Source: Chloroflexota bacterium
Lineage (GTDB): Bacteria; Chloroflexota; Anaerolineae; Anaerolineales; UBA4823
Assembly (NCBI GenBank): GCA_029782365.1
Contig: JAKOUW010000076.1
Location: 372,001 to 436,000, forward strand
Direction: 5' to 3'
DNA length: 64,000 bases
Shown: one piece after another, positions 17,771-27,071 of the stretch
How the letters are laid out: the number at the start of each line of letters is the position of its first letter
Numbering within the stretch: position 1 is the stretch's first letter
The notes under the pieces: model-generated
What the model saw: the letters and a program-made list of their open reading frames with translations, nothing else
Databases searched by the model: none
Told to the model about the DNA's origin: nothing
Translations under genes and position numbers: made by a program

Positions 17771-19258
17771 TTATGAAGTGAGCTTACCTGATAATTGTAG
17801 ATAGCGCTGGTAAGCGTCATCCCAAATTTGTTTGCTGCCTGGTTCAAACAATGCGACATTGAAAGACTGGCGAACGATGGCGCGACCATCTTGTAAGGAA
17901 TTTATTTTTCCCAATGCCAATGCCTGCACCAAAATATTGCCAATAGCAGTTGCCTCGACAGGCCCGGATACGACCAGCCGTCCCGTAGCGTCTGCTGTAA
18001 ATTGGTTTAATAAATAATTGCGGGATCCACCACCGATAATGTGGATAACGCTATATTTCTTAAACGCTAATTCCTCCAATCTATCGGCCACCCATCGATA
18101 TTCGAGGGCAAGGCTTTCCAGAATACAGCGAATAATTTCACCGGCTCGTTGTGGAACAGGTTGTTTTGTTTTTGAACAAAATTCCTGGATGCGCTCAACC
18201 ATATTGCCAGGAGCTAAGAACATCTCGTCACCTGGGGGAATTAAGGATTTCAGGCCAGGCGCCTGGCGAGCCAGATCGGTCAGATCATCGTAAGTGTATT
18301 GGTTTCCCTGGCGAGACCATTCTCGACGACATTCCTGGACAAGCCACATCCCCATGATGTTCTTCAAAAAACGATATGTGCCATTTACGCCACCTTCATT
18401 GGTGATATTGTAATTCAAGGATTGTTCCGAAATGATCGGATCTTTGGTTTCAATCCCCATCAGGGACCAGGTGCCTGAACTGATATAAATAAAATCATCC
18501 GATTGAGCAGGAACAGCCGCTACCGCAGAGGCTGTATCATGGGAGGCGGTGGCAATTAGTGGAACTCGGGTACATCCGGCATCTTTGGCGATGCTCTCGT
18601 GGATTTGATCGATGATCGTTCCTGGTTGAATGATGTTTTGAAAAATGCCACCATTGATTCCCAATTTCGGTAATAAATCATAAGCCCAATTGTTCAGCAC
18701 TGGATCGAAACATTGGGTTGTCGTAGCGATAGTAAATTCGCTGGATTTGTGCCCGCTAAGCCAGAAATTGAGTAGGTCGGGAATATTTAAGAAAGAGTGA
18801 GCATTTCGCAGAGCAAGGTCGTCATTCATTACCATCGAAAGAAGTTGGTATAGACTGTTGAGCTGCATAAATTGAATGCCGGTTGTTTTATATATCGTGG
18901 ATCTCCCAGCCAGTTGACAGGCAATTTCCACCATGCCATCGGTTCTCGGGTCGCGATAATGAAATGGATTTCCGATTAGTTGATCCTTGCGATCGAGCAG
19001 TCCAAAATCGACACCCCAGGTATCAATTGCCATCCCGTCCAATGTCCCACCACATTTGGTCACTGCTTGTTGTAGGCCAATCAGAATATCACTGTAAATT
19101 CGTAATATATCCCAGTATAGGTGACCATCGATACGGACGGGGGCATTTGGGAAACGATGAACTTCCTCCAAGGTGATTTGACTATCGTTGATCTTACCGA
19201 TCATCGCCCGGCCGCTTTCAGCGCCCAGATCGATCGCCAGCAATGAAGAGGGTGGCAT
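17771..19258 (-). CDS. FGGY-family rhamnulokinase/L-fuculokinase
   Basis: A 495-residue FGGY carbohydrate kinase. The N-terminal phosphate-binding strand reads LAIDLGAESGRAMIG, and GMAIDTWGVDFGLLD follows; both are typical of the RhaB branch (rhamnulokinase), which phosphorylates C1 of a ketose. The C-terminal ATP-binding part shows IHIIGGGSRNYLLNQFTADATGR and a GPVEATAIGNILVQAL segment. Because it sits between L-fucose isomerase and FucU, the likely substrate is L-fuculose, giving L-fuculose 1-phosphate. RhaB and FucK branches are similar enough that L-rhamnulose cannot be excluded. It starts 59 bp after the fucI stop and is probably in the same transcript. Confidence 0.87.
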   Translation of the reverse strand: MPPSSLLAIDLGAESGRAMIGKINDSQITLEEVHRFPNAPVRIDGHLYWDILRIYSDILIGLQQAVTKCGGTLDGMAIDTWGVDFGLLDRKDQLIGNPFHYRDPRTDGMVEIACQLAGRSTIYKTTGIQFMQLNSLYQLLSMVMNDDLALRNAHSFLNIPDLLNFWLSGHKSSEFTIATTTQCFDPVLNNWAYDLLPKLGINGGIFQNIIQPGTIIDQIHESIAKDAGCTRVPLIATASHDTASAVAAVPAQSDDFIYISSGTWSLMGIETKDPIISEQSLNYNITNEGGVNGTYRFLKNIMGMWLVQECRREWSRQGNQYTYDDLTDLARQAPGLKSLIPPGDEMFLAPGNMVERIQEFCSKTKQPVPQRAGEIIRCILESLALEYRWVADRLEELAFKKYSVIHIIGGGSRNYLLNQFTADATGRLVVSGPVEATAIGNILVQALALGKINSLQDGRAIVRQSFNVALFEPGSKQIWDDAYQRYLQLSGKLTS

Positions 19259-19317
19259 TTGATCTACCTTTCTCTACTTCTCTGCGTTCGAGATCAAGAA
19301 AACATCTCAATCAATAC

Positions 19318-21087
19318 TCAGCGGTATAATGGTCCAAAATTGGCGCATGCCCTGAAATCTCCACTTTCAGGATCAGCGGTGCCAAACGCTGTCCAGGCGG
19401 AAGGGCGAAAAACGGTTTCTGGGTTCACATTGTGCATGCACACTGGAATCCGCAAGATAGAAGCAAGCGCCAAAAGATCAGCGCCAATATGACCGTAGCT
19501 TAAAGCGCCGTGGTTTGCTCCCCAATTGGCCATCACTGAATAGACATCGCGGAAGGCTCCACTGCCGGTAACGTTTGGAACGAACCAGTGAGTAGGCCAG
19601 GTTGGATTGGTGCGTTCGTTGAGAGTCTCGTGGACATGGACAGGTAGGTCAATCGTCCAACCTTCTGCAATTTGGAGTACCGGTCCCAAACCCCGAACCA
19701 GATTCAAACGCGTCATTGTCATCGGCATACCACCCCGGGTCAGAAATCCGGAGGAATATCCACCGCCTCGGAAATATTCTGTCATTCCTGGATACCAAGT
19801 TGTAACCTCCAGGCATTTTCTGGTTTCTTCTGGCGTTACTTCCCACCACGGCTTGATCGCGGGTTGGCCATCATTTTCCTGTTGGCCGGTTGCGTCCAGG
19901 GTGCATGCGCCTGAATTGATCAGGTGAATCATGCCGCCGGCTGCCTTACCAGAAAGTTCGTAACCAGTAACACGTTTTACAGCTTCTGGACTCCAAAATG
20001 TACGGACATCCGCGAACACTTGAGCAGTATTTGTGAGCAAATGCCCAAACAGCATCGAAGCGCCATTTAGACTGTCGTTCTCAGTTGCCACAATGTAGGG
20101 TTTGCGCGGTCCATTCCAATCGAACGATGTATTTAAGATTGCTTCCAGGAAGTCCCCGTTTGGTTGGTAATCTGTCCACTGCCTCTGCCCTTGAAAACCT
20201 GCCAGGATGGCATTATGTCCAAGCGCTTCTTCACGAAACCCCAGGCTACTTAATCGTGAATTCCCGACCATTAAGTCTCGGGCAATGATCGCCATTTTGA
20301 CGACTTTTTCCCAATCTTGGTCCTTTTGGACACGGGAGCGCTGCATTTGAGGCGGGTTGTAATCTTTTCCCTCTTTACAATGAGCTTTGACCCAACTGAG
20401 CGCTTTTTGGTATTCTAGGGGGTCGTAAATATTGAGCTCAATGCGCCGCAAGAATTCGGTCATATCGATCACTTCGACACGCATGCCCAGGTATGCTTCG
20501 AAGAAAGATTGGTCAACAATCGACCCGGCTATTCCCATGGAGACGCCGCCCATGGAAAGATAAGATTTTCCTTTCATCATCGCGGCAGTTAACCCGGCGC
20601 GGGCAAATCGCAGCAATTTTTCCTTTACATCCGAAGGAATAGTTGTATCTCCTGCATCCTGGACATCTTTACCATAAATAGAAAAAGCCGGAAGGCCTTT
20701 CTGGTTGTGGGCAGCAAGGACAGCGGCCAGGTAGACCGCTCCGGGGCGTTCAGTCCCATTAAATCCCCACACAGCTTTGGGAATCACTGGGTCCATATCC
20801 ATCGTCTCTGAACCATAACACCAACACGGAGAAACGGTAATCGACAATCCAACATCTGAGCGGGAGAATTTTTCAGCGCAGGCAGCTGCCTCGGCAACGC
20901 CGCCAATATTGGTGTCAGCAATCACACATTCAACTTGTTGGCCATTTGGATAGCGTAAATTCGTGGTGAGCAATTCCGCCACAGCGTGAGCCAATGCCAT
21001 GGTTGAGTCTTCGAGAGATTCGCGAACACCGTTGCGGCGCCCATCGATTGCGGGCCGTATACCGATTTTGGGGTAGTTGGTAGTCAT
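19318..21087 (-). CDS. fucI: L-fucose isomerase
   Basis: 589 residues from the ATG at 21087, matching the family length of about 590. The enzyme converts L-fucose to L-fuculose (and often D-arabinose to D-ribulose) with Mn2+. Recognisable features are [20 protein letters not shown] at the start, [52 protein letters not shown] and the [14 protein letters not shown] segment. AGGAGG at 21093-21098 fixes the start; the open frame continues 58 codons upstream, but that stretch has no similarity. It follows the transporter genes on the same strand, beyond a strong hairpin (21259-21294), so its expression may come from read-through or from its own promoter in 21088-21240. Confidence 0.95.
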   Translation of the reverse strand: MTTNYPKIGIRPAIDGRRNGVRESLEDSTMALAHAVAELLTTNLRYPNGQQVECVIADTNIGGVAEAAACAEKFSRSDVGLSITVSPCWCYGSETMDMDPVIPKAVWGFNGTERPGAVYLAAVLAAHNQKGLPAFSIYGKDVQDAGDTTIPSDVKEKLLRFARAGLTAAMMKGKSYLSMGGVSMGIAGSIVDQSFFEAYLGMRVEVIDMTEFLRRIELNIYDPLEYQKALSWVKAHCKEGKDYNPPQMQRSRVQKDQDWEKVVKMAIIARDLMVGNSRLSSLGFREEALGHNAILAGFQGQRQWTDYQPNGDFLEAILNTSFDWNGPRKPYIVATENDSLNGASMLFGHLLTNTAQVFADVRTFWSPEAVKRVTGYELSGKAAGGMIHLINSGACTLDATGQQENDGQPAIKPWWEVTPEETRKCLEVTTWYPGMTEYFRGGGYSSGFLTRGGMPMTMTRLNLVRGLGPVLQIAEGWTIDLPVHVHETLNERTNPTWPTHWFVPNVTGSGAFRDVYSVMANWGANHGALSYGHIGADLLALASILRIPVCMHNVNPETVFRPSAWTAFGTADPESGDFRACANFGPLYR

Positions 21088-21258
21088 TTTGACCTCCTGG
21101 TTTCGTTTCATACTTCGAATAAATGAAGATAATAGCTGGCGAAAAATAGATATCCAAATGGAGATCCTGCAGACGCGACGCGCAATACTCCTGAAATAAT
21201 TATTCGAATTTACATTCGCTAAAATGTTAAATATAAGGAAATGAAGGGTAAAAAGAAC

Positions 21259-21294
21259 CAACTGGGTGGTTTTGTTTTCAAAACCACCCAGTTG
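21259..21294 (-). terminator. Strong hairpin between the sugar ABC operon and fucI
   Basis: A perfect 15-bp stem (21259-21273 with 21280-21294) with a 6-nt loop lies 14 bp after the binding-protein gene. On the minus strand it is followed by GGTTCTTTTTAC. It should terminate or attenuate transcription from the transporter genes before fucI. Confidence 0.75.
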
Positions 21295-21307
21295 CCAATT
21301 AAACTAA

Positions 21308-22282
21308 TTATTTGTAGAGCACAGCCTGGATTTTTGGATCATCAATATTGGTTTTGTCGTACCAGTAGAAGCCGGTGTCAATTGTCTTCGGGAGTGATTC
21401 GCCTTTGGACGCCTTCAGGGCGGCTTCAACACACTTATAACCAATACCAATCGGGTTTTGGGTGACTGCACCTGATTCTGCGCCAGAACGAATGGCATCC
21501 ATTTGTTGTTGGCCTGAGTCGTAACCGATCACGACGATTTTGCCTTCCATCTTCAACTCTTTCACGGCGTTTAATACACCGATGATCGAACCTTCATTAG
21601 CCCCAAAGAAGCCTTTCAGATTCGGGTGAGCCTGTATGATCGCTTTTGCCAGATCGGTTGATTTCAATTGATCGCCGCCGCCATATTGTGTATCCACGAT
21701 GGTGATATTGGGATATTTGGCTTTCATTTGATCGGTGAACCCTTTCACCCGATCGATACCAGTGCGGCTGGTTTGATCGTGCGCGATAATCGCCACTTCA
21801 CCGGACCCGCCGATTAATTCTGACATTTTATCTGCAATGACAGCAGCGGCTGCGATATTGTCAGTGGCAGCAGTTGTCACCGGTATGTCGCTGTCCACGC
21901 CGGAGTCAAAACCGACAACGGGAATATTGGCAGCCTTTGCTTTCTCTAACAATGGTTGGAATGCTTTCGAGTCCACTGCAGCCAGACAAATCGCGGCAGG
22001 TTTCTTATCAAGTGCAGTCTGGAACATCTCAACCTGCTTATCAACCATGGCTTCACTTTCTGGGCCTTCGAAGGTAATGTCAACGCCCAAATCAGCGGCT
22101 GCTTGCTCCGAGCCCTTCTTCACGGCCTGCCAGAATTGGTGTTGAAAGCCTTTTGAAATGACCGGGATATAGGGTTTGGATGCGGCTGGCTTAGGCGCCT
22201 CAGTTGTGGCAGCGCCTGCACAGGCAACGATCATCGAGGCTACTACCAACAGAGACAACAGGGTGAACAATTTCTTTGTCAT
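21308..22282 (-). CDS. RbsB-type sugar-binding lipoprotein of an ABC transporter
   Basis: A 324-residue periplasmic-binding-protein-fold lipoprotein. A signal peptide (MTKKLFTLLSLLVVASMIVAC) ends in a lipobox with Cys21, then a short Ala/Thr/Pro linker. The mature part resembles RbsB-type (peripla_BP_4) binding proteins: YIPVISKGFQHQFWQAVKKG, DSKAFQPLLEKAKAANIPVVGFDSG and GGSGEVAIIAHDQTSRTGIDRVKGF. It would capture a monosaccharide outside the cell and hand it to the adjacent permease. Gene context (fucI, fucU, kinase) points to L-fucose. It is the third gene of the ATPase-permease-binding protein order, with GAGGAG before its ATG. Confidence 0.92.
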   Translation of the reverse strand: MTKKLFTLLSLLVVASMIVACAGAATTEAPKPAASKPYIPVISKGFQHQFWQAVKKGSEQAAADLGVDITFEGPESEAMVDKQVEMFQTALDKKPAAICLAAVDSKAFQPLLEKAKAANIPVVGFDSGVDSDIPVTTAATDNIAAAAVIADKMSELIGGSGEVAIIAHDQTSRTGIDRVKGFTDQMKAKYPNITIVDTQYGGGDQLKSTDLAKAIIQAHPNLKGFFGANEGSIIGVLNAVKELKMEGKIVVIGYDSGQQQMDAIRSGAESGAVTQNPIGIGYKCVEAALKASKGESLPKTIDTGFYWYDKTNIDDPKIQAVLYK

Positions 22283-22382
22283 ACTACTCTCCTCAAATGG
22301 AACTTTTTTTGAATTTTTTTTGAATCGTTGATTAGGGTTAGCGGATTATGGTTTTATCTTGAATTCACCTCCACGGATAAAC

Positions 22383-23360
22383 TTAACTCTGGCGTTTGCG
22401 TAGCCGATCAAGGAACACGGCTAACACCACAATTACACCTGTGATTACCATTTGCCACTCCTGAGGCACTCCGAGAATTCGCAGCCCATTCGTCAACGTG
22501 CTAATAATAAAGGCTCCAATTATGGTTCCCAGGATGGTGCCCTCGCCGCCAGACAGAGATGTACCTCCGATCACGGTGGCTGCAATGGCGTCCAATTCAT
22601 AGCCAGCTCCTAGGGCGGGCTGCGCTGAGTTTAATCGAGCAGCTATCACAACTCCAGCCAAACCGCTGAATAAACCGCAAACGGAGTAAACTGCTATCTT
22701 CCAGCGATCAACATTGACACCGGAAAGACGGGTGGCCTCTTCGTTGCTTCCCAGCGCAAATGTATACCTTCCCAGTACGGTTCGACTCAAAACAATATAA
22801 GCGATTAGGGCAGCGCCAAACATAACCAACACCGCATTGGGAATATCAAAACCTGGGATGATGCTCCCTAGGACTGAATCCATAGCCAGTTTACGGAAAA
22901 TTGGGGTGTCATTAAAATAAATCGGTTTAAGCTCAGAAATGACGAGTGAGAGGCCTTTAGTGGCGTACAGCATACCAAGCGTGGCAATAAAAGGTGGGAT
23001 TTTTAATTTTGCGATGACCACGCCATTTACAAATCCCGCCAGGCCTCCGGTAAGGATGCCTCCGATAATTCCCAGCCAAACTGGAAAGTGATTGTTCGTA
23101 ATGAAGACACCCGTCATGACGGATGAAATTGTCAGGACAGTTCCAACCGAAAGATCAATCCCACCCGTGATAATGACGAAAGTTACACCTAAAGCCAGAA
23201 TACCATTGACAGATGTGGCTAGGAGTATGCCAACAAAGTTATCGAATGTCCGGAAAAATGGCGAAGCAATTGAAAATCCTATCGCCAACAAGAACAGAGC
23301 AGCGAACGCCATAACCAACTGCATAATATCCGTGCGAGCGAAAATTTTCATGTTTTTCAT
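22383..23360 (-). CDS. RbsC-type sugar ABC transporter permease
   Basis: A 325-residue integral membrane permease of the BPD_transp_2 (RbsC) type with about eight to ten hydrophobic segments. Typical stretches include NGILALGVTFVIITGGIDLSVG, where the Asp-Leu-Ser-Val-Gly loop is characteristic of sugar permeases, and later GSNEEATRLSGVNVDRWK, the cytoplasmic coupling region, and DAIAATVIGGTSLSGGEG. It starts 3 bp after the stop of the ATPase gene and forms the channel for the same sugar. A single permease gene suggests a homodimer, as in ribose systems. Confidence 0.93.
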   Translation of the reverse strand: MKNMKIFARTDIMQLVMAFAALFLLAIGFSIASPFFRTFDNFVGILLATSVNGILALGVTFVIITGGIDLSVGTVLTISSVMTGVFITNNHFPVWLGIIGGILTGGLAGFVNGVVIAKLKIPPFIATLGMLYATKGLSLVISELKPIYFNDTPIFRKLAMDSVLGSIIPGFDIPNAVLVMFGAALIAYIVLSRTVLGRYTFALGSNEEATRLSGVNVDRWKIAVYSVCGLFSGLAGVVIAARLNSAQPALGAGYELDAIAATVIGGTSLSGGEGTILGTIIGAFIISTLTNGLRILGVPQEWQMVITGVIVVLAVFLDRLRKRQS

Positions 23361-23363
23361 AGG

Positions 23364-24920
23364 TCAGGCTGCTCCCATTTCGGTTGTCAGGTTGTCTGTG
23401 TCATTTTCACGGAGGATGATTGTGCGTTGAGTCGCCAGTTTCATAATGCTTTCCTGGGTAGCATCTTTCGCATCTAATATGCCTGTAATACGGCCCTCAC
23501 ACATGACCACAACACGATGACTCATTCGCAAAATCTCAGGCAGTTCGGAAGAGATCATGATGATTGATTTGCCCTGGTGGGCCAGATCATTCAGTAATTT
23601 ATAAATTTCGCTTTTAGCGCCGACATCGATCCCACGTGTGGGCTCATCGAAAATAAGAATATCCGTGTCGGCGGTCAGCCATTTACCAATGACCACTTTT
23701 TGTTGATTGCCGCCTGATAAATATTTTACTTTTTGTTCGAGAGAAGGCGTTTTAATATTTAAGGATTGAACGAAAGATTGAGATGTCGTTCTGGTCTTTA
23801 GAAAATCCACCCAAAAGTTTAAGCTTAGGAATTTATGCAGGGCTGACATAACGATATTTTCTTTGACATCCATGCCGAGCGCTAAACCATATCGCTTACG
23901 ATCTTCGGAAAGGTATCCAACTCCAAAAATTACACCATCCCGAGGGCTCTTTATATTTACCCGCTTTCCTTTTATATAAATATCACCCCCGTCGAACGGA
24001 TCAGCCCCAAAAATTGCGCGCGCCGTTTCAGTCCGACCGGCTCCCATTAATCCGGCAAAACCGAGGATTTCACCTTTCTTAAGATTGAAAGAGACATCTT
24101 TTAGAATTGAGCCGCGACTCAGGTTTTTTACTTCCAGCACAATCTCCTGGCTGGCATCTTGAGGAATGTCTGGTGATGTCTCATAGATAGTTCTACCAAC
24201 CATCATGTTGATAATCTGATCTATACTGGTTTCTTTTGTATTAACCGTATTGATGTATTGACCGTCACGCATCACAGTTACGCGGTCGGAGATTTGTTTT
24301 AATTCCTCGAGACGGTGAGAGATGTGGACTATTCCGACACCCTTATCGCGCAGCTCACGGATCAGGCGGAAAAGTTCGTCAATTTCTGCTTCTGTCAGCG
24401 CGGCTGTGGGCTCGTCCATAATAAGCACTTCTGCGTTATACGAGAGAGCTTTCGCGATTTCAATCATTTGTTGTTTGGCGACTGATAGATTACCCACCTT
24501 CGTAGTCGGATCAAGCTTAAGGTGCATGTGAGAGAATAGCTGCTCAGTCTTCTGATTGATTTCGCTGTCGCTGATAAAAAATGGGATTGTCTTGTTGCGT
24601 GGTTCACGGCCGATAAAAATATTTTGGGCAACGGTCAGGTGGGGCATCAGATTTAATTCTTGATGAATCATACTGATCCCAAGCTGTAATGCGGCGCGCG
24701 GATTTGGAATATCTACCTCTTCGCCTTTGTAAAAAATATGGCCCGAGTCTCTATGATAGACTCCGGCCAAAACCTTCATCAACGTTGATTTTCCCGCCCC
24801 ATTTTCACCCACCAGGGCGTGCACCTCGCCAGATCGCAGTTCGAATTTACATTGATTGAGAGCGTTCACACCGGGAAAGGACTTAGAAATCCCTTCCATT
24901 CGCAGCAAGACTTGATCCAT
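23364..24920 (-). CDS. RbsA-type sugar ABC transporter ATPase (two ABC domains)
   Basis: 518 residues with two fused ATP-binding cassettes, as in RbsA/MglA/XylG. The first has a normal Walker A ([12 protein letters not shown], about 38-49), signature [15 protein letters not shown] and Walker [16 protein letters not shown]. The second has the degenerate Walker A expected for the family ([12 protein letters not shown]) and a canonical signature [15 protein letters not shown] with [18 protein letters not shown]. It is the first gene of the transporter operon and has its own promoter (24967-24995) overlapped by a probable LacI operator. It diverges from the regulator gene at 25184. Confidence 0.95.
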   Translation of the reverse strand: MDQVLLRMEGISKSFPGVNALNQCKFELRSGEVHALVGENGAGKSTLMKVLAGVYHRDSGHIFYKGEEVDIPNPRAALQLGISMIHQELNLMPHLTVAQNIFIGREPRNKTIPFFISDSEINQKTEQLFSHMHLKLDPTTKVGNLSVAKQQMIEIAKALSYNAEVLIMDEPTAALTEAEIDELFRLIRELRDKGVGIVHISHRLEELKQISDRVTVMRDGQYINTVNTKETSIDQIINMMVGRTIYETSPDIPQDASQEIVLEVKNLSRGSILKDVSFNLKKGEILGFAGLMGAGRTETARAIFGADPFDGGDIYIKGKRVNIKSPRDGVIFGVGYLSEDRKRYGLALGMDVKENIVMSALHKFLSLNFWVDFLKTRTTSQSFVQSLNIKTPSLEQKVKYLSGGNQQKVVIGKWLTADTDILIFDEPTRGIDVGAKSEIYKLLNDLAHQGKSIIMISSELPEILRMSHRVVVMCEGRITGILDAKDATQESIMKLATQRTIILRENDTDNLTTEMGAA

Positions 24921-24953
24921 GAAGAAGCCTTTCGGAATGCCGATGGTTAATTT

Positions 24954-24967
24954 TGTAAACGATTACA
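24954..24967. promoter_or_regulatory. LacI-family operator at the transporter promoter
   Basis: TGTAAACGATTACA, a near-perfect palindrome differing at one position from the site at 25155-25168. It touches the last base of the -10 hexamer of the rbsA-type promoter, where a bound repressor would block transcription. Confidence 0.72.
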
Positions 24968-24995
24968 TTCTAGCATGTGGAATATCTGTTGTCAA
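24967..24995 (-). promoter_or_regulatory. Sigma-70 promoter of the sugar ABC operon
   Basis: On the minus strand TTGACA (complement of 24990-24995), exactly 17 bp, then TAGAAT (complement of 24967-24972). The ATPase gene starts about 46 bp downstream. Confidence 0.78.
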
Positions 24996-25125
24996 TCCCT
25001 GATTAATTCACCAATATCGGTTTATTGATCAGTAATTTAGGTTATTTGTCAAGGATTCTGGCAGCTGAAATCCTGGGTGAGCTAAAATATGGAGTCGAAA
25101 TGGTTAATTCCGATCTCTAAATTGC

Positions 25126-25154
25126 TTGACTTAAATATTTAGCTAATATAAAAT
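25126..25154 (+). promoter_or_regulatory. Sigma-70 promoter of the first LacI regulator gene
   Basis: TTGACT (25126-25131), 17-bp spacer, TAAAAT (25149-25154). The perfect palindromic operator begins at the next base, so the regulator probably represses itself. Confidence 0.72.
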
Positions 25155-25168
25155 TGTAATCGATTACA
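25155..25168. promoter_or_regulatory. LacI-family operator at the regulator promoter
   Basis: TGTAATCGATTACA, a perfect 14-bp palindrome of the form bound by LacI/GalR proteins, with a central CG. It lies immediately after the -10 of the regulator gene. Together with 24954-24967 it forms a pair of sites 201 bp apart, which could allow looping. Confidence 0.75.
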
Positions 25169-25183
25169 CGAGGAAAATGAATT

Positions 25184-26242
25184 ATGGGACCAGGACGAAT
25201 GCAGCAAGGTCGCCTGTTCGAAAATGTGGTCACTGTAAAAGATGTTGCGGCGAAAGCCGATGTTTCCACTGCCACAGTCTCGCGCGTTCTGAGTGGGAAA
25301 GGGGGCGTTTCTAGCGAATTGGAACAGCGTGTCCGGTCGGCGATAGATGAATTAGATTATAGACCGAACCAGGCTGCTCGCCGTTTGCGTGAACGCACCG
25401 CAAAAATTATTGGAGTGCTTGTACCTGATATTCAAATCCATTTTTTCGCAAGCATTGTGGTTAGTATTGAACGAGTCTTGCAGGAAGCTGGCTACTTATT
25501 GTTGCTGGGGAATACTTATGACAGCCTGGAAAGCGAAAAACAGCACATCGAAACTTTTTTAAGCGAGGATGTTTCAGGAGTGATATTTACTCCTGCTGTC
25601 TCTCCGGATATTCAGAATTTTAAACGCTTGCGAGATGCAGGTGTGCCGATGATTGCCATCGACCGATTGCCTGGCGATTTACGAGTGGACACCGTTCAAG
25701 TTAGCAATGAGAAATCAACATTGAACGCAACCCTTCACTTGATTAGCGAAGGTCATCATCGTATAGGTTATATTGGCGGCCCTAAATCAATCAGCACGGC
25801 TGTTGATCGACAGGCAGGTTATGAATGTGCCTTAACGCAGCTCGGGATACCCCTCGATCAATCGCTGATACAGCCTGGAGGTTATACAATTGAAGGAGGC
25901 TACAGAGCTATGCGTGATTTATGGAAACTCAATCAGCGACCAACCGCGCTGCTGATGGCTAATAATTCGATGACTTTAGGAGCGATGCAATTCATTTGTG
26001 AGAACGACATTTCGGTTCCAGATCAAATTTCAATCATAGGATTCGATGATATGCCTTGGTCAACTATTTTACGACCCCCGCTTACCGTCATCACTCAACC
26101 AACCACTGAGATTGGCGTTCTGGCTGCACAATTAATGTTGGCCCGCCTCAACGAACCAAATTCCTCGATAAAACATATCACCCTTGAGACTCATATGGTT
26201 TTACGCCAATCTTGCCTGTGCAGTAAGAAGTTGCCTGAATAA
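25184..26242 (+). CDS. LacI-family transcriptional regulator of the fucose-type locus
   Basis: 352 residues. The N-terminal helix-turn-helix is canonical for LacI/GalR (VTVKDVAAKADVSTATVSRVLSG, about residues 16-38), followed by the hinge helix DYRPNQAARRLR and a periplasmic-binding-protein-like effector domain (KIIGVLVPDIQIHFF, GYIGGPKSISTAVDRQAGY, SIIGFDDMPWSTILRPPLTV). GAGGA precedes the ATG. About 15 residues precede the usual domain start, slightly long for the family. It diverges from the transporter/fuc genes and carries operator-like palindromes at both promoters, so it likely represses uptake and catabolism until the sugar or a phosphorylated intermediate binds. Its stop is only 7 bp from the convergent nucleotidyltransferase gene. 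Confidence 0.93.
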   Translation: MGPGRMQQGRLFENVVTVKDVAAKADVSTATVSRVLSGKGGVSSELEQRVRSAIDELDYRPNQAARRLRERTAKIIGVLVPDIQIHFFASIVVSIERVLQEAGYLLLLGNTYDSLESEKQHIETFLSEDVSGVIFTPAVSPDIQNFKRLRDAGVPMIAIDRLPGDLRVDTVQVSNEKSTLNATLHLISEGHHRIGYIGGPKSISTAVDRQAGYECALTQLGIPLDQSLIQPGGYTIEGGYRAMRDLWKLNQRPTALLMANNSMTLGAMQFICENDISVPDQISIIGFDDMPWSTILRPPLTVITQPTTEIGVLAAQLMLARLNEPNSSIKHITLETHMVLRQSCLCSKKLPE

Positions 26243-26249
26243 GATATTC

Positions 26250-27071
26250 CTAGAATCCACGCAGATCAGTGCTTTGGCGCTTCGGTAACCCAGGTTTTGG
26301 TGTACGTTTTAAGATCAAATATTCTAAGCCGTTTTTCGCACAAAATTCCTTTTTTTCGGGTTTGTCGCCATCCTCATTTACTGCATATATATCAGGTTGG
26401 ATCATTGCAATTTCTGGTGCTGCATCCATCCAGCCAGTACCAGACGAAATGACAGCTTGGGTCACATAACGGATTGATTGAACCATGTATCTGCGTTCTG
26501 CCGCCGGAAAAAGAGGATGACCTTCACCTTTTAGAAGGCGGATATTGTAATCATTCCCGAGAGCGACATATAAATCACCATATTGGGAGACTTCTTCGAA
26601 GAATCGGATATGACCAGAATGCAGCCAATCAAAACAACCTGTGACGATTACCCTTTTCCGGTTACCCGGCTGATTTTCTTGCTTTGATTTTTGGTCGGAG
26701 AAATCAATAGGTCGGTTGTCTGCGATTGGGAGAAGTTTGATGTTGTACTGATTACAGAAGGAAATTCTTTCCTGGTTCACTTCATTCTCAGGCATAACCC
26801 AAAGGTGCGGTGTGTTTTTCGAAACGTCCAGACAATTTTGATTTTTAATCTGATCAACAATCGATACATTTTTTACATATCGAATTGATCGAAGGATGTA
26901 CATTCTTTCAGCCAAAGGGAATTTTAAATTAATATCAGAAATAAAGAGTTTTGTTAATTCCTCAGACCAAAGCTGTACGTATACTTCCCCGAACCTGGCA
27001 GCAGAATCCAAGAATTGAATGGTGCGTGAGCGGATATCATCAAAAAAGCCAGAAACGACAACGGTTTTCAT
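26250..27071 (-). CDS. Tandem nucleotidyltransferase-fold protein (second copy active-looking)
   Basis: 273 residues made of two copies of a cytidylyltransferase-like (HIGH superfamily) domain. The C-terminal copy (about 138-273) has the intact start VIVTGCFDWLHSGHIRFFEEV with the HxGH motif, and a C-terminal RQSTDLRG in place of the usual ISSTxIR. The N-terminal copy (about 1-115) aligns along its length (VVVSGFFDDIRSRTIQFLDSA, then AERMYILRSIRYVKN against AERRYMVQSIRYVTQ) but HSGH is replaced by RSRT, so it should be catalytically dead. Enzymes of this fold join a sugar or alcohol phosphate to a nucleotide. It overlaps the GHMP kinase stop by 4 bp (ATGA type), so the kinase product is its likely substrate. 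The nucleotide used is unknown. Confidence 0.82.
   Translation of the reverse strand: MKTVVVSGFFDDIRSRTIQFLDSAARFGEVYVQLWSEELTKLFISDINLKFPLAERMYILRSIRYVKNVSIVDQIKNQNCLDVSKNTPHLWVMPENEVNQERISFCNQYNIKLLPIADNRPIDFSDQKSKQENQPGNRKRVIVTGCFDWLHSGHIRFFEEVSQYGDLYVALGNDYNIRLLKGEGHPLFPAAERRYMVQSIRYVTQAVISSGTGWMDAAPEIAMIQPDIYAVNEDGDKPEKKEFCAKNGLEYLILKRTPKPGLPKRQSTDLRGF

Noticed and set aside
21195..21235. TTAACATT...AATGTAAA imperfect repeat upstream of fucI
   Set aside because: It does not match the TGTAATCGATTACA operator and has no promoter in register; too weak to call.
21088..21261. 58-codon N-terminal extension of fucI
   Set aside because: AGGAGG precedes the internal ATG at 21087 and the family starts there; the extension is low-quality hydrophobic sequence.
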